Shown here: in pieces, positions 50,907 to 59,819 of the stretch
Layout: every line of letters starts with the position of its first letter
How positions within the stretch are numbered: position 1 is the first letter of the stretch
Assembly: GCF_004217615.1 (NCBI RefSeq)
Contig: NZ_SHLD01000001.1
Span: 2,108,001-2,172,000 of the forward strand
From: Micromonospora kangleipakensis
GTDB taxonomy: Bacteria; Actinomycetota; Actinomycetes; Mycobacteriales; Micromonosporaceae
Direction of reading: 5' to 3'
DNA: 64,000 nt
The notes under the pieces: model-generated
The model's input: the letters and a program-made list of their open reading frames with translations, nothing else
What the model was told of the DNA's origin: nothing
Database searches by the model: none
Program-made: the position numbers and the translations under genes

Positions 50907-51470
50907 CTATTCGCCGACGGGAAGCGCGACCTCGTTACGGCGCAGGAACGACGGCTTCCACGGCGGGTCGAAGCGGGCGTACCGGACCGCGCCGGCCGGC
51001 TGGAACCCGGCGGCGGCGACGGCCCGGCCCAGCGCGGTGGCCCGCTCCTCGAACGCCCGGGTGGTCCACCGGCCGGAGAACCGCGTCGCGGCGACGAGCT
51101 GTGCGGGGATCTCCCGGGTGGTGATCCGGGGATCCTCCGGCTCGGGCAGCGTCGCCGCGGTGAAGGTCGCCGGCATGGCGAACCGCACCAGCCAGCTGCC
51201 GGGCCGGTCGCCCTCCTCCTGCACCATCGGGGCGGTCACCTCGATCTTCTCCGCCCCGGCCGGCTCCTGCCCCACCGGCGCGGTCATCCCGATCGGCCGC
51301 CGGGACCGGTTGGCCCCGCCGATGTACCGGGCCAGCAGTCGGAACGCCTCGCTGCCGGCCGTGGCGAAGTCGCCCTCGACGCGCACCTCGGCCGCCAGGT
51401 GCGGCAGGTAGCGGCGCAGCTCGAAGCCCGGATGGCGGGCCACCACCCGGTACGGCTGCCGCTCGGTCAT
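50907..51470 (-). CDS. SOUL/heme-binding family protein
   Basis: A 187-residue protein of the SOUL family: VVARHPGFELRRYLPHLAAE at the start, then GSEAFRLLARYIGGANRS and IGMTAPVGQEP, with KIEVTAPMVQEE and SWLVRFAMPATFTAATLP, all typical blocks. SOUL proteins bind heme or hydrophobic ligands; bacterial function is not clear. ATG 51470 follows GGGAG at six bases. It sits downstream of nothing obvious and precedes the lipoprotein on the same strand. Confidence 0.92.
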   Translation of the reverse strand: MTERQPYRVVARHPGFELRRYLPHLAAEVRVEGDFATAGSEAFRLLARYIGGANRSRRPIGMTAPVGQEPAGAEKIEVTAPMVQEEGDRPGSWLVRFAMPATFTAATLPEPEDPRITTREIPAQLVAATRFSGRWTTRAFEERATALGRAVAAAGFQPAGAVRYARFDPPWKPSFLRRNEVALPVGE

Positions 51471-51628
51471 CGCACGCTCCCGGCCTCGCTGTCCTGCCGG
51501 AAACGCTACCGGGCTCCCATGGTCACGGACCTGGGGATTGAACTCCTGCCGGCCCGGGGCCGTACCACTGGGCGAGGATGTGGTGCGGCGGGTCAGCCGC
51601 ACCGCTGCCGAGCTGCGGGAGGCCTGCC

Positions 51629-52087
51629 GTGCGAGTTGGTGAGCAGTCGACGGATCCCATCGATCAGATCCTGGGCGAGGTGCCGGTGCCGGCGCCGCTG
51701 ACCCCCGAGGATGTCCGGCTCGCGGTCCGGGCGGTGGTGGTGCACGCCGCCGAGGAGTGGCCCGCCGGACCGAAGTGTCGCAACGACGGGGCGGCGTACC
51801 CGTGCCGGCTGCACCGCTGGGGCCGGCGGGTGCTGGCGACCCACGGGCTCAACGAGCGGCAGATCGACGCGCTGGTGCGGCACGGCAACCCGTTCGTGCA
51901 CGTGCCCTTCCCGTTCGTGCTGACCGGGCCGGCGTCCGCACGTCCGCCGGCCCCGGTCACCCAGTCCCCGCGCGGCCAGGCCGGCCGGATCGTCGCACCT
52001 GGGGTGCGGCCCGCCATCCGGCCCGGCGGTACCGGTCGGCCGGTGGCGCCCCCCGCCACCACGCCGCGCTGGCCCCAGGCGAGCTGA
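51629..52087 (+). CDS. Small Cys/His-containing protein (copy 1)
   Basis: A 152-residue protein. The core (LAVRAVVVHAAEEWPAG, then KCRNDGAAYPCRLHRWGRRV and LNERQIDALVRHGNP) has two cysteines and a histidine in CRNDxxxxPCRLHRWG, a possible small metal or redox site. A second, frameshifted copy is at 59820-60135. The family is not recognised but seems specific to this group of actinomycetes. The C-terminus is Pro/Arg-rich. GTG 51629 has GGGAGG six bases upstream. It ends near a very strong terminator. Confidence 0.75.
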   Translation: MRVGEQSTDPIDQILGEVPVPAPLTPEDVRLAVRAVVVHAAEEWPAGPKCRNDGAAYPCRLHRWGRRVLATHGLNERQIDALVRHGNPFVHVPFPFVLTGPASARPPAPVTQSPRGQAGRIVAPGVRPAIRPGGTGRPVAPPATTPRWPQAS

Positions 52088-52126
52088 TTCGGGGGCACGC
52101 CCGACAGCCCGCGACCCGGGGTGGCA

Positions 52127-52177
52127 CGACGGCGGCCCGGTCGCAGGGTTCCCCACCCCTGCGCCGGGCCGCCGTCG
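52127..52177. terminator. Very strong bidirectional terminator
   Basis: CGACGGCGGCCCGG (52127-52140) pairs perfectly with CCGGGCCGCCGTCG (52164-52177). Inside, CGCAGGG and CCCTGCG add seven pairs after one bulged T. It lies between the convergent Cys/His protein (ends 52087) and the DD-peptidase (ends 52196). Confidence 0.88.
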
Positions 52178-52195
52178 ATGTCCGGTCCAGCTGCC

Positions 52196-52972
52196 TCAGC
52201 TGACCCCGCAGTTCGGCGCGGACCAGGCGGTGGTGTTCGTCAGACCGTCGCTGTTGTTCTCCCGGCGGGAGTCCACGTGCACGTGGTTGCTGTGGCCGGG
52301 GTAGCCGGGGCCGAGGATGCCGCTGAAGCCGTGGCTCCGGGCTTCCCTGGCAACCTGGCAGAGCGTGGCGGTGCTGGGGACGACGTCGGCGGCGGTGCCG
52401 TAGAGGTGCTGGCTCTTGGACGCGCCCCCGACCTGGCGGTTGCAGGCCGTGCTGCGGAAGCCGCTGGTGACCCGGAGCGGCTCGTCGCCGAGTTTTCGGC
52501 GCAAGGCCTCCAGCTTCCACATGGTGCGCGTCACGTTGGCCCGGGTGCTGGCGGCCGACAGCGGGCCCCCGCTGAACCCGCCCTGGCCGCAGCCGCCGTC
52601 CAGCTCGCTGTAGCTGAAGTGCGCGGGCGAGCAGTCGTTGTCCTGCAACTGGTAGAGCTTGTTGAACGTCTGCGGGCCGGCGATCCCGTCGGCGCGCAGC
52701 CCGTACGCGGCCTGGAAGCGCTTCACCGCCGCGGTGGTCTCCGGTCCGTAGACCCCGTCGACGTGGACAATGCTCCGGTAAGCGGCCCAGCCCGCCACCC
52801 GGATCTGCAGCTGGCGGACGTCGCTACCGGATCGCCCCTGGTACAGGGTGCGCTGCCAGGTGTAGCAGCCGTCGGCGTGGGCCGCCGGCGCGGCGACCAA
52901 CGTGGCGATCGCGGCCCCGGGCAACGCCAGGGCGAGCGCGACCAGCGCCCGCTTCAAGGTGTTAGCGCGCAC
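52196..52972 (-). CDS. M15 family D,D-peptidase with peptidoglycan-binding domain
   Basis: A 258-residue secreted enzyme. After the signal (PAAHA|DG), a peptidoglycan-binding domain (about 40-110, GVYGPETTAAVKRFQAAYGL and DGIAGPQT) precedes a zinc D-Ala-D-Ala carboxypeptidase domain like the Streptomyces albus G enzyme (M15A): SGFRSTACNRQVGGASKSQH is the first zinc-ligand segment, GTAADV the Asp ligand, NHVHVD the last His. It trims peptidoglycan outside the cell. GTG 52972 is the start. Its nearest neighbour upstream starts divergently. Confidence 0.92.
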   Translation of the reverse strand: MRANTLKRALVALALALPGAAIATLVAAPAAHADGCYTWQRTLYQGRSGSDVRQLQIRVAGWAAYRSIVHVDGVYGPETTAAVKRFQAAYGLRADGIAGPQTFNKLYQLQDNDCSPAHFSYSELDGGCGQGGFSGGPLSAASTRANVTRTMWKLEALRRKLGDEPLRVTSGFRSTACNRQVGGASKSQHLYGTAADVVPSTATLCQVAREARSHGFSGILGPGYPGHSNHVHVDSRRENNSDGLTNTTAWSAPNCGVS

Positions 52973-53216
52973 AGAAGTCCTCCGGTAGAAGGCGAATGGG
53001 TGGGTGACCAGGGCATCGACGGGGACGTCCGGTCCCTTACACGGTGACAGCTTCTAGGAAGATTGTCGGCCATTAACCAGAATTGTCCTCATAACTGGTT
53101 GTTCCTGAGGGTTGGCTGTGAACGGAAACGGCCGTTCGGGGACACCGAGGGTGATGCCCGCTCGTGACCCGGGGCCGGTAACGTCTGCGCCGGGCTCCGC
53201 GAACGGGGAGGTGGGC

Positions 53217-53858
53217 GTGGCGCGCGGTGGCGTCTTCTGCATCGAGGGCCAGTGGCACCGGGACCTCAACGAACGCGGGTCCGTCCTGCCCACGCTCGAA
53301 CTGCTCGAACGGCTCGGCCGGATCCGGTTCATCCACAAGGACGCCGCCACCCGCGACGAGCTCTTCTACTTCCTCGACCGCTGGCTGCTCAAGCAGTACG
53401 CCGACTACCGGGTCGGCTTCTTCGCGATGCACGGCGAACCGAGCCGGCTCTGCCTCACCGACTGGGACTCCGTCGAGCTGGCCGACGTCGCCGAACGGAT
53501 GGCCGGCCGGTGCGAGGGGCGGCGGCTCTACTTCGGCAGCTGCTCGGTGCTACGCGCCTCGGACGCCGTGCTGCGCGAGTTCCTCGACGTCACCGGAGCG
53601 GCCCTGATCTGCGGTTTCACCCGCGAGGTCGACTGGGTCGAGTCGGCCGCTTTCGAGACCGTGCTGCTCGACGTGCTCGCCAACGGTCAGCGGCACAACG
53701 CCGCCGAGCTGCGGATGGGCTCGGCGCACTGGGCGCCGCTGGCGTCGTACCTCGGGTTCCGGGTGATCTACGCCAACGGCCGGGCCTGGCGGCCGACCCT
53801 CCGCCCCCGGGTGCCGGCCCAGCCCTCCCCGCGCCGCGAAGCCGGCCGCCCCCAGTGA
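53217..53858 (+). CDS. DUF6642-like protein with possible caspase-type His-Cys dyad
   Basis: A 213-residue cytoplasmic protein: GGVFCIEGQWHRDLNERGSV at the start, then LELLERLGRIRFIHKDAATR. The two signature segments are FFAMHGEP (H72-G73) and RLYFGSCSVL (S108-C109). A His-Gly followed about 37 residues later by a Ser/Cys turn is the geometry of clan CD cysteine peptidases (caspase, CHAT), so this could be a small caspase-like protease or an inactive fold. The family resembles DUF6642 as I remember it; no function is assigned. GTG 53217 follows GGGGAGG; the frame is open to 53112 without a ribosome site. Confidence 0.68.
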   Translation: MARGGVFCIEGQWHRDLNERGSVLPTLELLERLGRIRFIHKDAATRDELFYFLDRWLLKQYADYRVGFFAMHGEPSRLCLTDWDSVELADVAERMAGRCEGRRLYFGSCSVLRASDAVLREFLDVTGAALICGFTREVDWVESAAFETVLLDVLANGQRHNAAELRMGSAHWAPLASYLGFRVIYANGRAWRPTLRPRVPAQPSPRREAGRPQ

Positions 53859-53920
53859 CGCCGCGCCACCCGGCCGGGGCACACCCGGCCCGCGGGCCGG
53901 CGGCCTGGTAGAACCGTGGC

Positions 53921-54385
53921 ATGGCACGCAGCATCGCGAGCAACACCCGGGTCGACCGGGACGCCCTCCTCGAGTTCCTCCGCCCCCGGCACAAGGTCGT
54001 GCTGATGACCACCCGAGCCGACGGCCGGCCGCAGTCCTCCCCGGTCTCCTGCGGGGTGGACGGCGCGGGCCGGCTGGTGATCTCCACCTACCCGGAGCGG
54101 GCGAAGGTGACCAACATCCGGCGCGACCCCCGGGTCTCCGCCTGCGTGCTCTCCGACGACTGGAACGGGCCCTGGGTGCAGGTCGACGGCACCGCCGAGG
54201 TGCTCGACCTGCCCGAGGCCCTGGAACCGCTGGTGGAGTACTTCCGCAGCATCTCCGGCGAGCACCCGGACTGGGACGAGTACCGGGCGGCCATGGTCAA
54301 GCAGGGCAAGTCGCTGATCCGGGTCAGCATCGACAGCTGGGGACCGATCGCCACCGGCGGCTTCCCCGCCCGGCTCGCCGCCTAG
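53921..54385 (+). CDS. PPOX-class F420-dependent oxidoreductase
   Basis: A 154-residue split-barrel protein: RPRHKVVLMTTRADGRPQSS, CGVDGAGRLVISTYPERAKV and NIRRDPRVSACVLSDDWNG are the typical blocks of the pyridoxamine-phosphate-oxidase-like, F420-binding (Rv1155/Rv2991-like) family. It reduces unknown substrates with F420H2. ATG 53921 has a purine-poor ribosome site. It ends tail-to-tail with the NAD(P)-binding gene, overlapping by four bases. Confidence 0.92.
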   Translation: MARSIASNTRVDRDALLEFLRPRHKVVLMTTRADGRPQSSPVSCGVDGAGRLVISTYPERAKVTNIRRDPRVSACVLSDDWNGPWVQVDGTAEVLDLPEALEPLVEYFRSISGEHPDWDEYRAAMVKQGKSLIRVSIDSWGPIATGGFPARLAA

Positions 54386-55023
54386 TATGCGGCGGTGAAG
54401 CGGGCGTTCGGGAACCGCGGGCTCTCGATCTCGTCCACGATCGCCACCGCCAGGTCCTCGTAGGTCAGCACCGAGCGGCCCTGGGCGTCGGTCACCGGGT
54501 GGTCGGTGCCGGTGCGGTAGTGGCCGGTCCGCTCGCCGGGGTGGAACTCCAGCGGCGGCGGGGAGACGTACGTCCAGGTCACCCCGTCGGCCGCGGAGCG
54601 GTAGACGGCCAGCGCGTCGGCCTGACCCTGGGCCGAATCCCGGTACTCGGCCGGGAAGTCCGGCTCGTTCAGGTACGGGGTGTCCTTCGGGGTCAGCAGC
54701 GTCGCGCCGCCGCCGACGTGGATCACCCGCGGCGGGTCGGGCAGCTCGCGCAGGGTGTTCACCAGGGTCTGCGCGGCGTCCCGCCACAGCGTCCGGTCAC
54801 CGCCGCCGATCGCCACCACGAACACGTCGGCGTCCTCGGCCAGGTTCCGTACGCTCCGCACCGACGTGGCGTCGCCGGTGACCGTACGTACCCCGGCCGG
54901 CAGGTAGCTGGTCGCCTCCGGGCGGCGTACCGCCGCGGTGACCCGGTGACCCCGCTCCACCGCCTCGGCGGTGATCCGCGACCCCGCGGTGCCACCGGCG
55001 CCGAACACGACGATGTTGCTCAT
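54382..55023 (-). CDS. NAD(P)H-binding (NmrA/SDR-like) protein
   Basis: A 213-residue Rossmann protein: VVFGAGGTAGSRITAEAVER carries the glycine-rich loop, then VVAIGGGDR and VIHVGGGATLL. The family is the NAD(P)H-binding, flavin-reductase-like branch of atypical SDRs; the substrate is unknown. ATG 55023 is the start. A gap of 287 bp to the beta-lactamase-like gene has no further gene. Confidence 0.9.
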   Translation of the reverse strand: MSNIVVFGAGGTAGSRITAEAVERGHRVTAAVRRPEATSYLPAGVRTVTGDATSVRSVRNLAEDADVFVVAIGGGDRTLWRDAAQTLVNTLRELPDPPRVIHVGGGATLLTPKDTPYLNEPDFPAEYRDSAQGQADALAVYRSAADGVTWTYVSPPPLEFHPGERTGHYRTGTDHPVTDAQGRSVLTYEDLAVAIVDEIESPRFPNARFTAAY

Positions 55024-55310
55024 GGCCTGACCACCTCCCGCCCCGACCTGCCTCGCCTCCCAGGCTATGGAGCGGACCGCCCGGCCGGTGCCGTTCCGCC
55101 GATCCCGGACGCGCCCCCGGTCGGCGCGGAGCGGGCCGGTGGACGTGGCGGCTATCGACTACCGTCCAACCGCAAGATCCGCTCCACTGCGGGGGAACCA
55201 CATGAGTCGTCGTCCCATCGCGGCACCGCGACGGTGACGGTGACCCGCGCGCAGCGGCTGGCCTGACCGACGCCGGGGCGCGCCGCCACCCGGCGACGCG
55301 CCCCGGCCGG

Positions 55311-56543
55311 TCAGTCGATCAGCGCGGAGTAGACGAGCTGGCGCAGCTGCGAGCGCAGCGGGTACGTGCTCGACGGCATGAGCTGGGTGAAGAGCAGCGC
55401 GGTGACCTCCTCCGCCGGGTCCACCCAGAACGCGGTGCTGGCCAGGCCGCCCCAGTAGAACTCGCCGACGCTGCTCGGCACCCGCGCCGGGACCGGGTCG
55501 AGCACCACGGCGAAGCCGAGGCCGAAGCCGATGCCGTCGAGCACCGTCTCGGCGAAGCCCTCCGGCTCGAACGAGGCCAGGTCGCGGTCGCCGGGCAGGT
55601 GGTTGCGGGTCATGAAGCGCAGCGTCCGCGGCGCGAGCAGGCGAACCCCGTCCAGCTCGCCGCCGCGGAGCAGGAACTGGGTGAAGCGGTGGTAGTCGGC
55701 GGCCGTGGAGACCAGCCCGCCGCCGCCGGAGAGCCAGCTCGGCTCGGCCAGCGCCCACCGGCCGACGCCGTCGGCGCGGACCGCCTGCCCGGTCGCCGGG
55801 TGCGGGGTGTAGAGGGCGGCCAGCCGCTTGGCGTCCGGCTCGTCGACCCACCAGCGGGTGTCGGTCATGCCGAGCGGCCGGAGGATCCGCTCGGTGAAGA
55901 ACTCGTCCAGCCGCTGCCCGGAGACCACCTCGACCAGCCGGCCCAGCACGTCGGTGGCGACGCTGTAGTTCCAGCTCGTGCCGGGCTGGAAGAGCAACGG
56001 CAGCCGGGCCAGCCCCGCCGAGGCCGTCGCCAGGTCCGCGCCGGCCGGCACGCCCAGGTCGAAGCCCGCCGCCCGGTAGAGGCCGTCGACCACGGTGCTC
56101 TGCGCGAAGCCGTACGTCAGCCCGGCGGTGTGGGTGAGCAGGTGCCAGACCCGGATCGGCTCGACCGCCGGCACCGTGTACGGCTTGAGCACCGAACCCT
56201 TGTCGTAGACCCGGACGTCGGCGAACTCCGGCAGCCAGCGGCTGATCGGGTCGTTCAGCTCGAACCGGCCCTCCTCCCAGAGCATCATCGCCGCGACCGA
56301 GGTGATCGGCTTGGTCATCGAGTAGATGCGCCAGAGGGTGTCGGCCTCGACCGGGGCGCCGGCCTCCCGGTCCCGCAGGCCGTAGGTCGACGAGTGGGCG
56401 ATCTCGCCCCGGCGGGTGACGACGATCTGCCAGCCGGCGAGCCGGCCGTCGTCGACGTACCTCCCGAAGTGCCCGTCGATCCGCGCCAGCCGGGCGGGGT
56501 CGAAGCCGATACGGTCCGGGTCGGTGCTCACTGCCACGCTCAC
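55311..56543 (-). CDS. Beta-lactamase-family serine hydrolase (class C/EstB-like)
   Basis: A 410-residue serine hydrolase with SMTK (S75, K78) and a YSV-containing NYSVATD at the second motif position; the KTG triad position is not obvious. The group includes class C beta-lactamases, EstB esterases and DD-peptidase-like hydrolases. No clear signal peptide is seen. A GTG start at 56543 is used. It lies tail-to-head with the pentapeptide-repeat gene (divergent). Confidence 0.9.
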   Translation of the reverse strand: MSVAVSTDPDRIGFDPARLARIDGHFGRYVDDGRLAGWQIVVTRRGEIAHSSTYGLRDREAGAPVEADTLWRIYSMTKPITSVAAMMLWEEGRFELNDPISRWLPEFADVRVYDKGSVLKPYTVPAVEPIRVWHLLTHTAGLTYGFAQSTVVDGLYRAAGFDLGVPAGADLATASAGLARLPLLFQPGTSWNYSVATDVLGRLVEVVSGQRLDEFFTERILRPLGMTDTRWWVDEPDAKRLAALYTPHPATGQAVRADGVGRWALAEPSWLSGGGGLVSTAADYHRFTQFLLRGGELDGVRLLAPRTLRFMTRNHLPGDRDLASFEPEGFAETVLDGIGFGLGFAVVLDPVPARVPSSVGEFYWGGLASTAFWVDPAEEVTALLFTQLMPSSTYPLRSQLRQLVYSALID

Positions 56544-56608
56544 GCCGCCGAACCTACTCGTCGGTACGCCGGTCGGGAAGTGTCGGCCTCCGCCACTAAT
56601 CTGGCCCG

Positions 56609-57202
56609 ATGGCTGAGCTCACCGAGGACGGCACCTACCGTCACGAGGACTGGTACGCCGAGGAGCTGGTCGACCGGCACTTCGTCCGCTGCTCGTTCTT
56701 CCACGTCGACCTCACCGAGGCGGTCAGCCAGGGGTCCGTCTTCACCGACTGCGTCTTCGGCAATGTGGCCTTCAACGCGTCCCGGCACACCGACTCGGCC
56801 TTCACCCGCTGCACCTTCAAGCGGTGCAACCTCTTCGAGGCCGAGTTCACCGGCTGCAAGCTGGTCGGCAGCAGCTTCGAGCAGTGCGACCTGCGCCCGC
56901 TGCGGATCAGCGGCGGCGACTGGTCGTTCGTCGCGCTGCCGGGCGCGGACCTGCGCGGGGTGAGCATCACCGACGTCCGGATGCGCGAGGTGGACCTGAC
57001 CGGCGCCAACCTGACCGGCGCGACGGTCACCGGCGTCGACCTGTCCGGCGCCCAGCTGCACAGCTCCCGGCTGTCCGGCGCGGACCTGCGGGGCAGCGAC
57101 CTGACCGCGCTGGACCCGACGGTGGTGGAGCGGGCCGGCGCGATCGTCGACGCCGAGCAGGCGATCGTGCTGGCGCAGGCGCTCGGCTTCGAGATCCGCT
57201 GA
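56609..57202 (+). CDS. Pentapeptide-repeat protein
   Basis: A 197-residue right-handed quadrilateral beta-helix protein. Repeats of the A(D/N)LXX type run from about residue 25 to 180 (CSFFHVDLTEA; TGANLTGATVTGVDLSGAQL; LSGADLRGSDL), with a break near 100. Such proteins mimic DNA and protect gyrase from quinolones (Qnr/MfpA) in some cases; length and C-terminus here do not prove that role. The ATG at 56609 follows a weak ribosome site. It is followed by an unrelated PPOX-like gene 55 bp on. Confidence 0.88.
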   Translation: MAELTEDGTYRHEDWYAEELVDRHFVRCSFFHVDLTEAVSQGSVFTDCVFGNVAFNASRHTDSAFTRCTFKRCNLFEAEFTGCKLVGSSFEQCDLRPLRISGGDWSFVALPGADLRGVSITDVRMREVDLTGANLTGATVTGVDLSGAQLHSSRLSGADLRGSDLTALDPTVVERAGAIVDAEQAIVLAQALGFEIR

Positions 57203-57257
57203 CGGCCGCGGGTAAAGACGCCGCCTCCTGTCAGGTTTTCCTGCCAGGCTCGGGGCC

Positions 57258-57710
57258 ATGGCATGGTGGTCCGACCTGGTGGAGTCCGAACCCGAATTCG
57301 CGGCGCGGGTCCGCGCCCGGTTCCAGGTACGCAAGCACGGCACGATGGCGACCCTGCGGCGGGACGGCTCGCCACGGATCAGCGGCACCGAAGTCGACTT
57401 CGCCGCCGACGGGCAGCTCCGGCTGGGCAGCATGGCGGGCGCGCTGAAGGCGCTCGACCTGCGGCGCGACCCCCGGGTGGCGCTGCACTGCCCGACCGAG
57501 GACACCCCGGAGGACGATCCGGGCTCCTGGGCCGGCGACGCGAAGATCGCCGGGGTGGCGCACGAGGAGCCGCCGGCCGAGGACGGTTCGCACCGGTTCC
57601 GGGTCGAGCTGACCGAGGTGGTGCTGACCCGGGTCGGTGACCCGCCCGACCATCTGGTGATCGAAAGTTGGCATCCGGGGCGCGGGCTGCACCGCCGGGA
57701 GCGCCGTTGA
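57258..57710 (+). CDS. Pyridoxamine-5'-phosphate-oxidase-like (PPOX) protein
   Basis: A 150-residue split-barrel flavin/F420-binding protein: KHGTMATLRRDGSPRISGTE, then LRLGSMAGALKALDLRRDPR and VALHCP are family blocks. It binds FMN or F420 and probably acts as a reductase. ATG 57258. It is the second PPOX-like gene in this part of the window, after 53921-54385, and the two are not close relatives. Confidence 0.9.
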   Translation: MAWWSDLVESEPEFAARVRARFQVRKHGTMATLRRDGSPRISGTEVDFAADGQLRLGSMAGALKALDLRRDPRVALHCPTEDTPEDDPGSWAGDAKIAGVAHEEPPAEDGSHRFRVELTEVVLTRVGDPPDHLVIESWHPGRGLHRRERR

Positions 57711-57866
57711 GCGGCGGCCGTCGTCCGGAGTCGTCCGGTTACCGCTTGGTAACAAACCGGAAACGCAGCGCCGTCCCACATGGCGCATTCGCCCGCCCGA
57801 TGGAAACGTGAAGCGCCACGCCCCGCCCGTCCGCCGGCCGGTGCGTGGGTGGGGAGCGGAGGTTCC

Positions 57867-58760
57867 GTGGCGGAGGAAGACCGCACTCGGGTCGGCGGCC
57901 GGGCGTCATCCCCGTACGGGTACCGGCAGCCCCGGTCGGCGCTGCGCCGGATCGCGCGGGCCCGGCGACGCCGCCGCTGGATCGTGGAGGGGCTGGCCGC
58001 GTTCGCCTGCCTGGCCGCCGTCGTCGCGTACCTCGGCACCGAGCAGCACGCGGGGCCCGGCCAGGAGGAGAGGGCCGTCGGGCCGGGACCGGCGCCCGGG
58101 GCCGGGCGGTCGGGCGTACCGTCGCCCCAGCGGCCCGGGGTCGACGCCGCCTCGCCCGGGCTGCGTCCCCGGCAGCGGCCGCCGTCGCCGTCCCCGTCGC
58201 CGTCCCGGCCGGCCGTGGAGCCGGTCCTCACCGTCACCCAGGCGGACGTGCCGGCCCGCGTCGACCTCAGCGCGGCCGGCCCGGTCGACTGGGTCCACTG
58301 GGGACTGCTCGGCGCGGACCAACCCGTGCGCAAGCGGAACGGCTCCGGGGCGATCCGCGACGAGGGCGGGCGCGGCCAGCGGGAGAGCTACAGCAACAAC
58401 CCCGAGGAGTACACCTGGCGGGACGGCGCACCGGTCGGGTCCGCCAGCGGCACCACTTCCGGGCTCTACACCTGCGGCCGGGGCAGCGGCTTCGCGCTCG
58501 CCGTGACCGCCGACGGCGAGGCGCGCACGGTACGGCTCTTCGCCGGCCTCTGGATGGCCCGGGGCCGCCTCGACGTGCGGCTCTCCACCGGGGGGCCGAC
58601 CAGCACGTTGCGGATGGAGGACCCGCACACCCAGCACACCGCCGAGTTCACGGTCCGGTTCCGGGCGCCCCGCGGGGCGAAGCTGCTGGTGAACTGGACG
58701 GTGGAGGAGTCCTTCGGGGACTGCGGCAACGTCAGCGTGCAGGCGGTCGGGCTGCGCTGA
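57867..58760 (+). CDS. Membrane-anchored protein with Pro/Ser-rich stalk
   Basis: A 297-residue protein. About 35 basic cytoplasmic residues precede one helix (IVEGLAAFACLAAVVAYLG), then a Pro/Gly/Ser-rich stalk (PRQRPPSPSPSPSRP) and an extracytoplasmic beta-rich domain (VTQADVPARVDLSAAGPVDW; GGPTSTLRMEDPHTQHTAEF; VNWTVEESFGDCGN). The family is not recognised. GTG 57867 is preferred over ATG 57780 because GCGGAGG lies four bases upstream; the longer form would add 29 basic residues. Confidence 0.78.
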   Translation: MAEEDRTRVGGRASSPYGYRQPRSALRRIARARRRRRWIVEGLAAFACLAAVVAYLGTEQHAGPGQEERAVGPGPAPGAGRSGVPSPQRPGVDAASPGLRPRQRPPSPSPSPSRPAVEPVLTVTQADVPARVDLSAAGPVDWVHWGLLGADQPVRKRNGSGAIRDEGGRGQRESYSNNPEEYTWRDGAPVGSASGTTSGLYTCGRGSGFALAVTADGEARTVRLFAGLWMARGRLDVRLSTGGPTSTLRMEDPHTQHTAEFTVRFRAPRGAKLLVNWTVEESFGDCGNVSVQAVGLR

Positions 58761-58838
58761 CCGCTGTTCGCGCGGTGCCGCCCGCCGGCCGGGAGTAGCG
58801 TGGGCGCGATGGCCGGCCGACGACCCGGGAGGGGATCC

Positions 58839-59276
58839 ATGACGGCGAGCGAGCAGGTGCTGGACAGCCCGGAGGGGTGGGTCGCCGAGCACATCCGCCG
58901 GTATGTCGAGACCGACGGCGCGGAGGGCCACGAGTGGCGTCCCGGCGTCTGGACCCTGCTGCTGACCACCCGGGGCCGGCGCAGCGGCAAGCTGCGGCGC
59001 ACCGCGCTGATCTACGGCCGGGACGGCGACGCCTACCTGGTGGTCGGCTCCCAGGGCGGCGCCCCCGAGCACCCCGCCTGGTATCTCAACCTGCTCGCCG
59101 AGCCGGAGGTGCAGGTGCAGGTCGGCGCGGAGAAGTTCACCGCCCGGGCACGCCTCGCCACGCCCGAGGAGAAGCCCCGGATGTGGCGGACCATGAGCGC
59201 GATCTGGCCGGCGTACGACGGGTACCAGACCAGGACCGACCGGGAGATCCCGGTGGTGGTGCTCGAACGGGTCTGA
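58839..59276 (+). CDS. F420-dependent nitroreductase-like protein (Ddn family)
   Basis: A 145-residue protein of the deazaflavin-dependent (Ddn/FDR) family: LLLTTRGRRSGKLRRTALIY, then YLVVGSQGGAPEHPAWYLNL and VQVQVGAEKFTARAR. Members reduce nitroaromatics, quinones or menaquinones with F420H2. ATG 58839 follows GGGAGGGG at four bases. A possible upstream frame from 58800 is not favoured. Confidence 0.93.
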   Translation: MTASEQVLDSPEGWVAEHIRRYVETDGAEGHEWRPGVWTLLLTTRGRRSGKLRRTALIYGRDGDAYLVVGSQGGAPEHPAWYLNLLAEPEVQVQVGAEKFTARARLATPEEKPRMWRTMSAIWPAYDGYQTRTDREIPVVVLERV

Positions 59277-59379
59277 CCCCGCCCTTACCTCGCGGGTAAT
59301 CGACCTGGGGGCGCGTCGGCCGGAGAATCGGTGCCGGACCCCGCGCCGGAGAGCCGGCGCACCTGCTCAGGGAGGTGCC

Positions 59380-59730
59380 ATGCCCGCGTTCGCGCTCGCC
59401 CACCTGCGTACCCCGCAGGTCAACGACGACGTCATCGAGTACCTGGAGCGGATCCAGGCGACCCTCGACCCGTACGCGGGTCGGTTCCGGGTGCACGGCG
59501 TCCAGCCCGAGGTGATCGAGGGGGAGTGGCCGGGCACCGTGGTGATCATCGAGTTCCCGGACGTCGAGCGGGCCCGCGCCTGGTACGCCTCCCTGGCCTA
59601 CCAGGACATCCTGCCGCTGCGGCTGCGGCACATCGAGGGCTCGGCGATCATCGTGCAGGGTGTCGGGCCGGACTACGATGCCGGCCGGACGGCCGCCCGG
59701 CTCCGCGCGGACGCCGCGACCGCCGGCTGA
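59380..59730 (+). CDS. DUF1330 protein
   Basis: A 116-residue ferredoxin-like, dimeric alpha/beta-barrel protein fitting DUF1330: VNDDVIEYLERIQATLDPYA, then GTVVIIEFPDVERARAWYAS and LRLRHIEGSAIIVQGV. The family is common in bacteria with no biochemical role set. ATG 59380 follows CAGGGAGG. It precedes the frameshifted Cys/His gene on the same strand. Confidence 0.9.
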   Translation: MPAFALAHLRTPQVNDDVIEYLERIQATLDPYAGRFRVHGVQPEVIEGEWPGTVVIIEFPDVERARAWYASLAYQDILPLRLRHIEGSAIIVQGVGPDYDAGRTAARLRADAATAG

Positions 59731-59819
59731 GCCGGGGACAGTCTGTCCGTCGCGCCGCGACGGTGGCGTCGTAGCGTCCGGATGTCCGGGTCCGACCATC
59801 CTGTGTGGAGGCTCCACCG

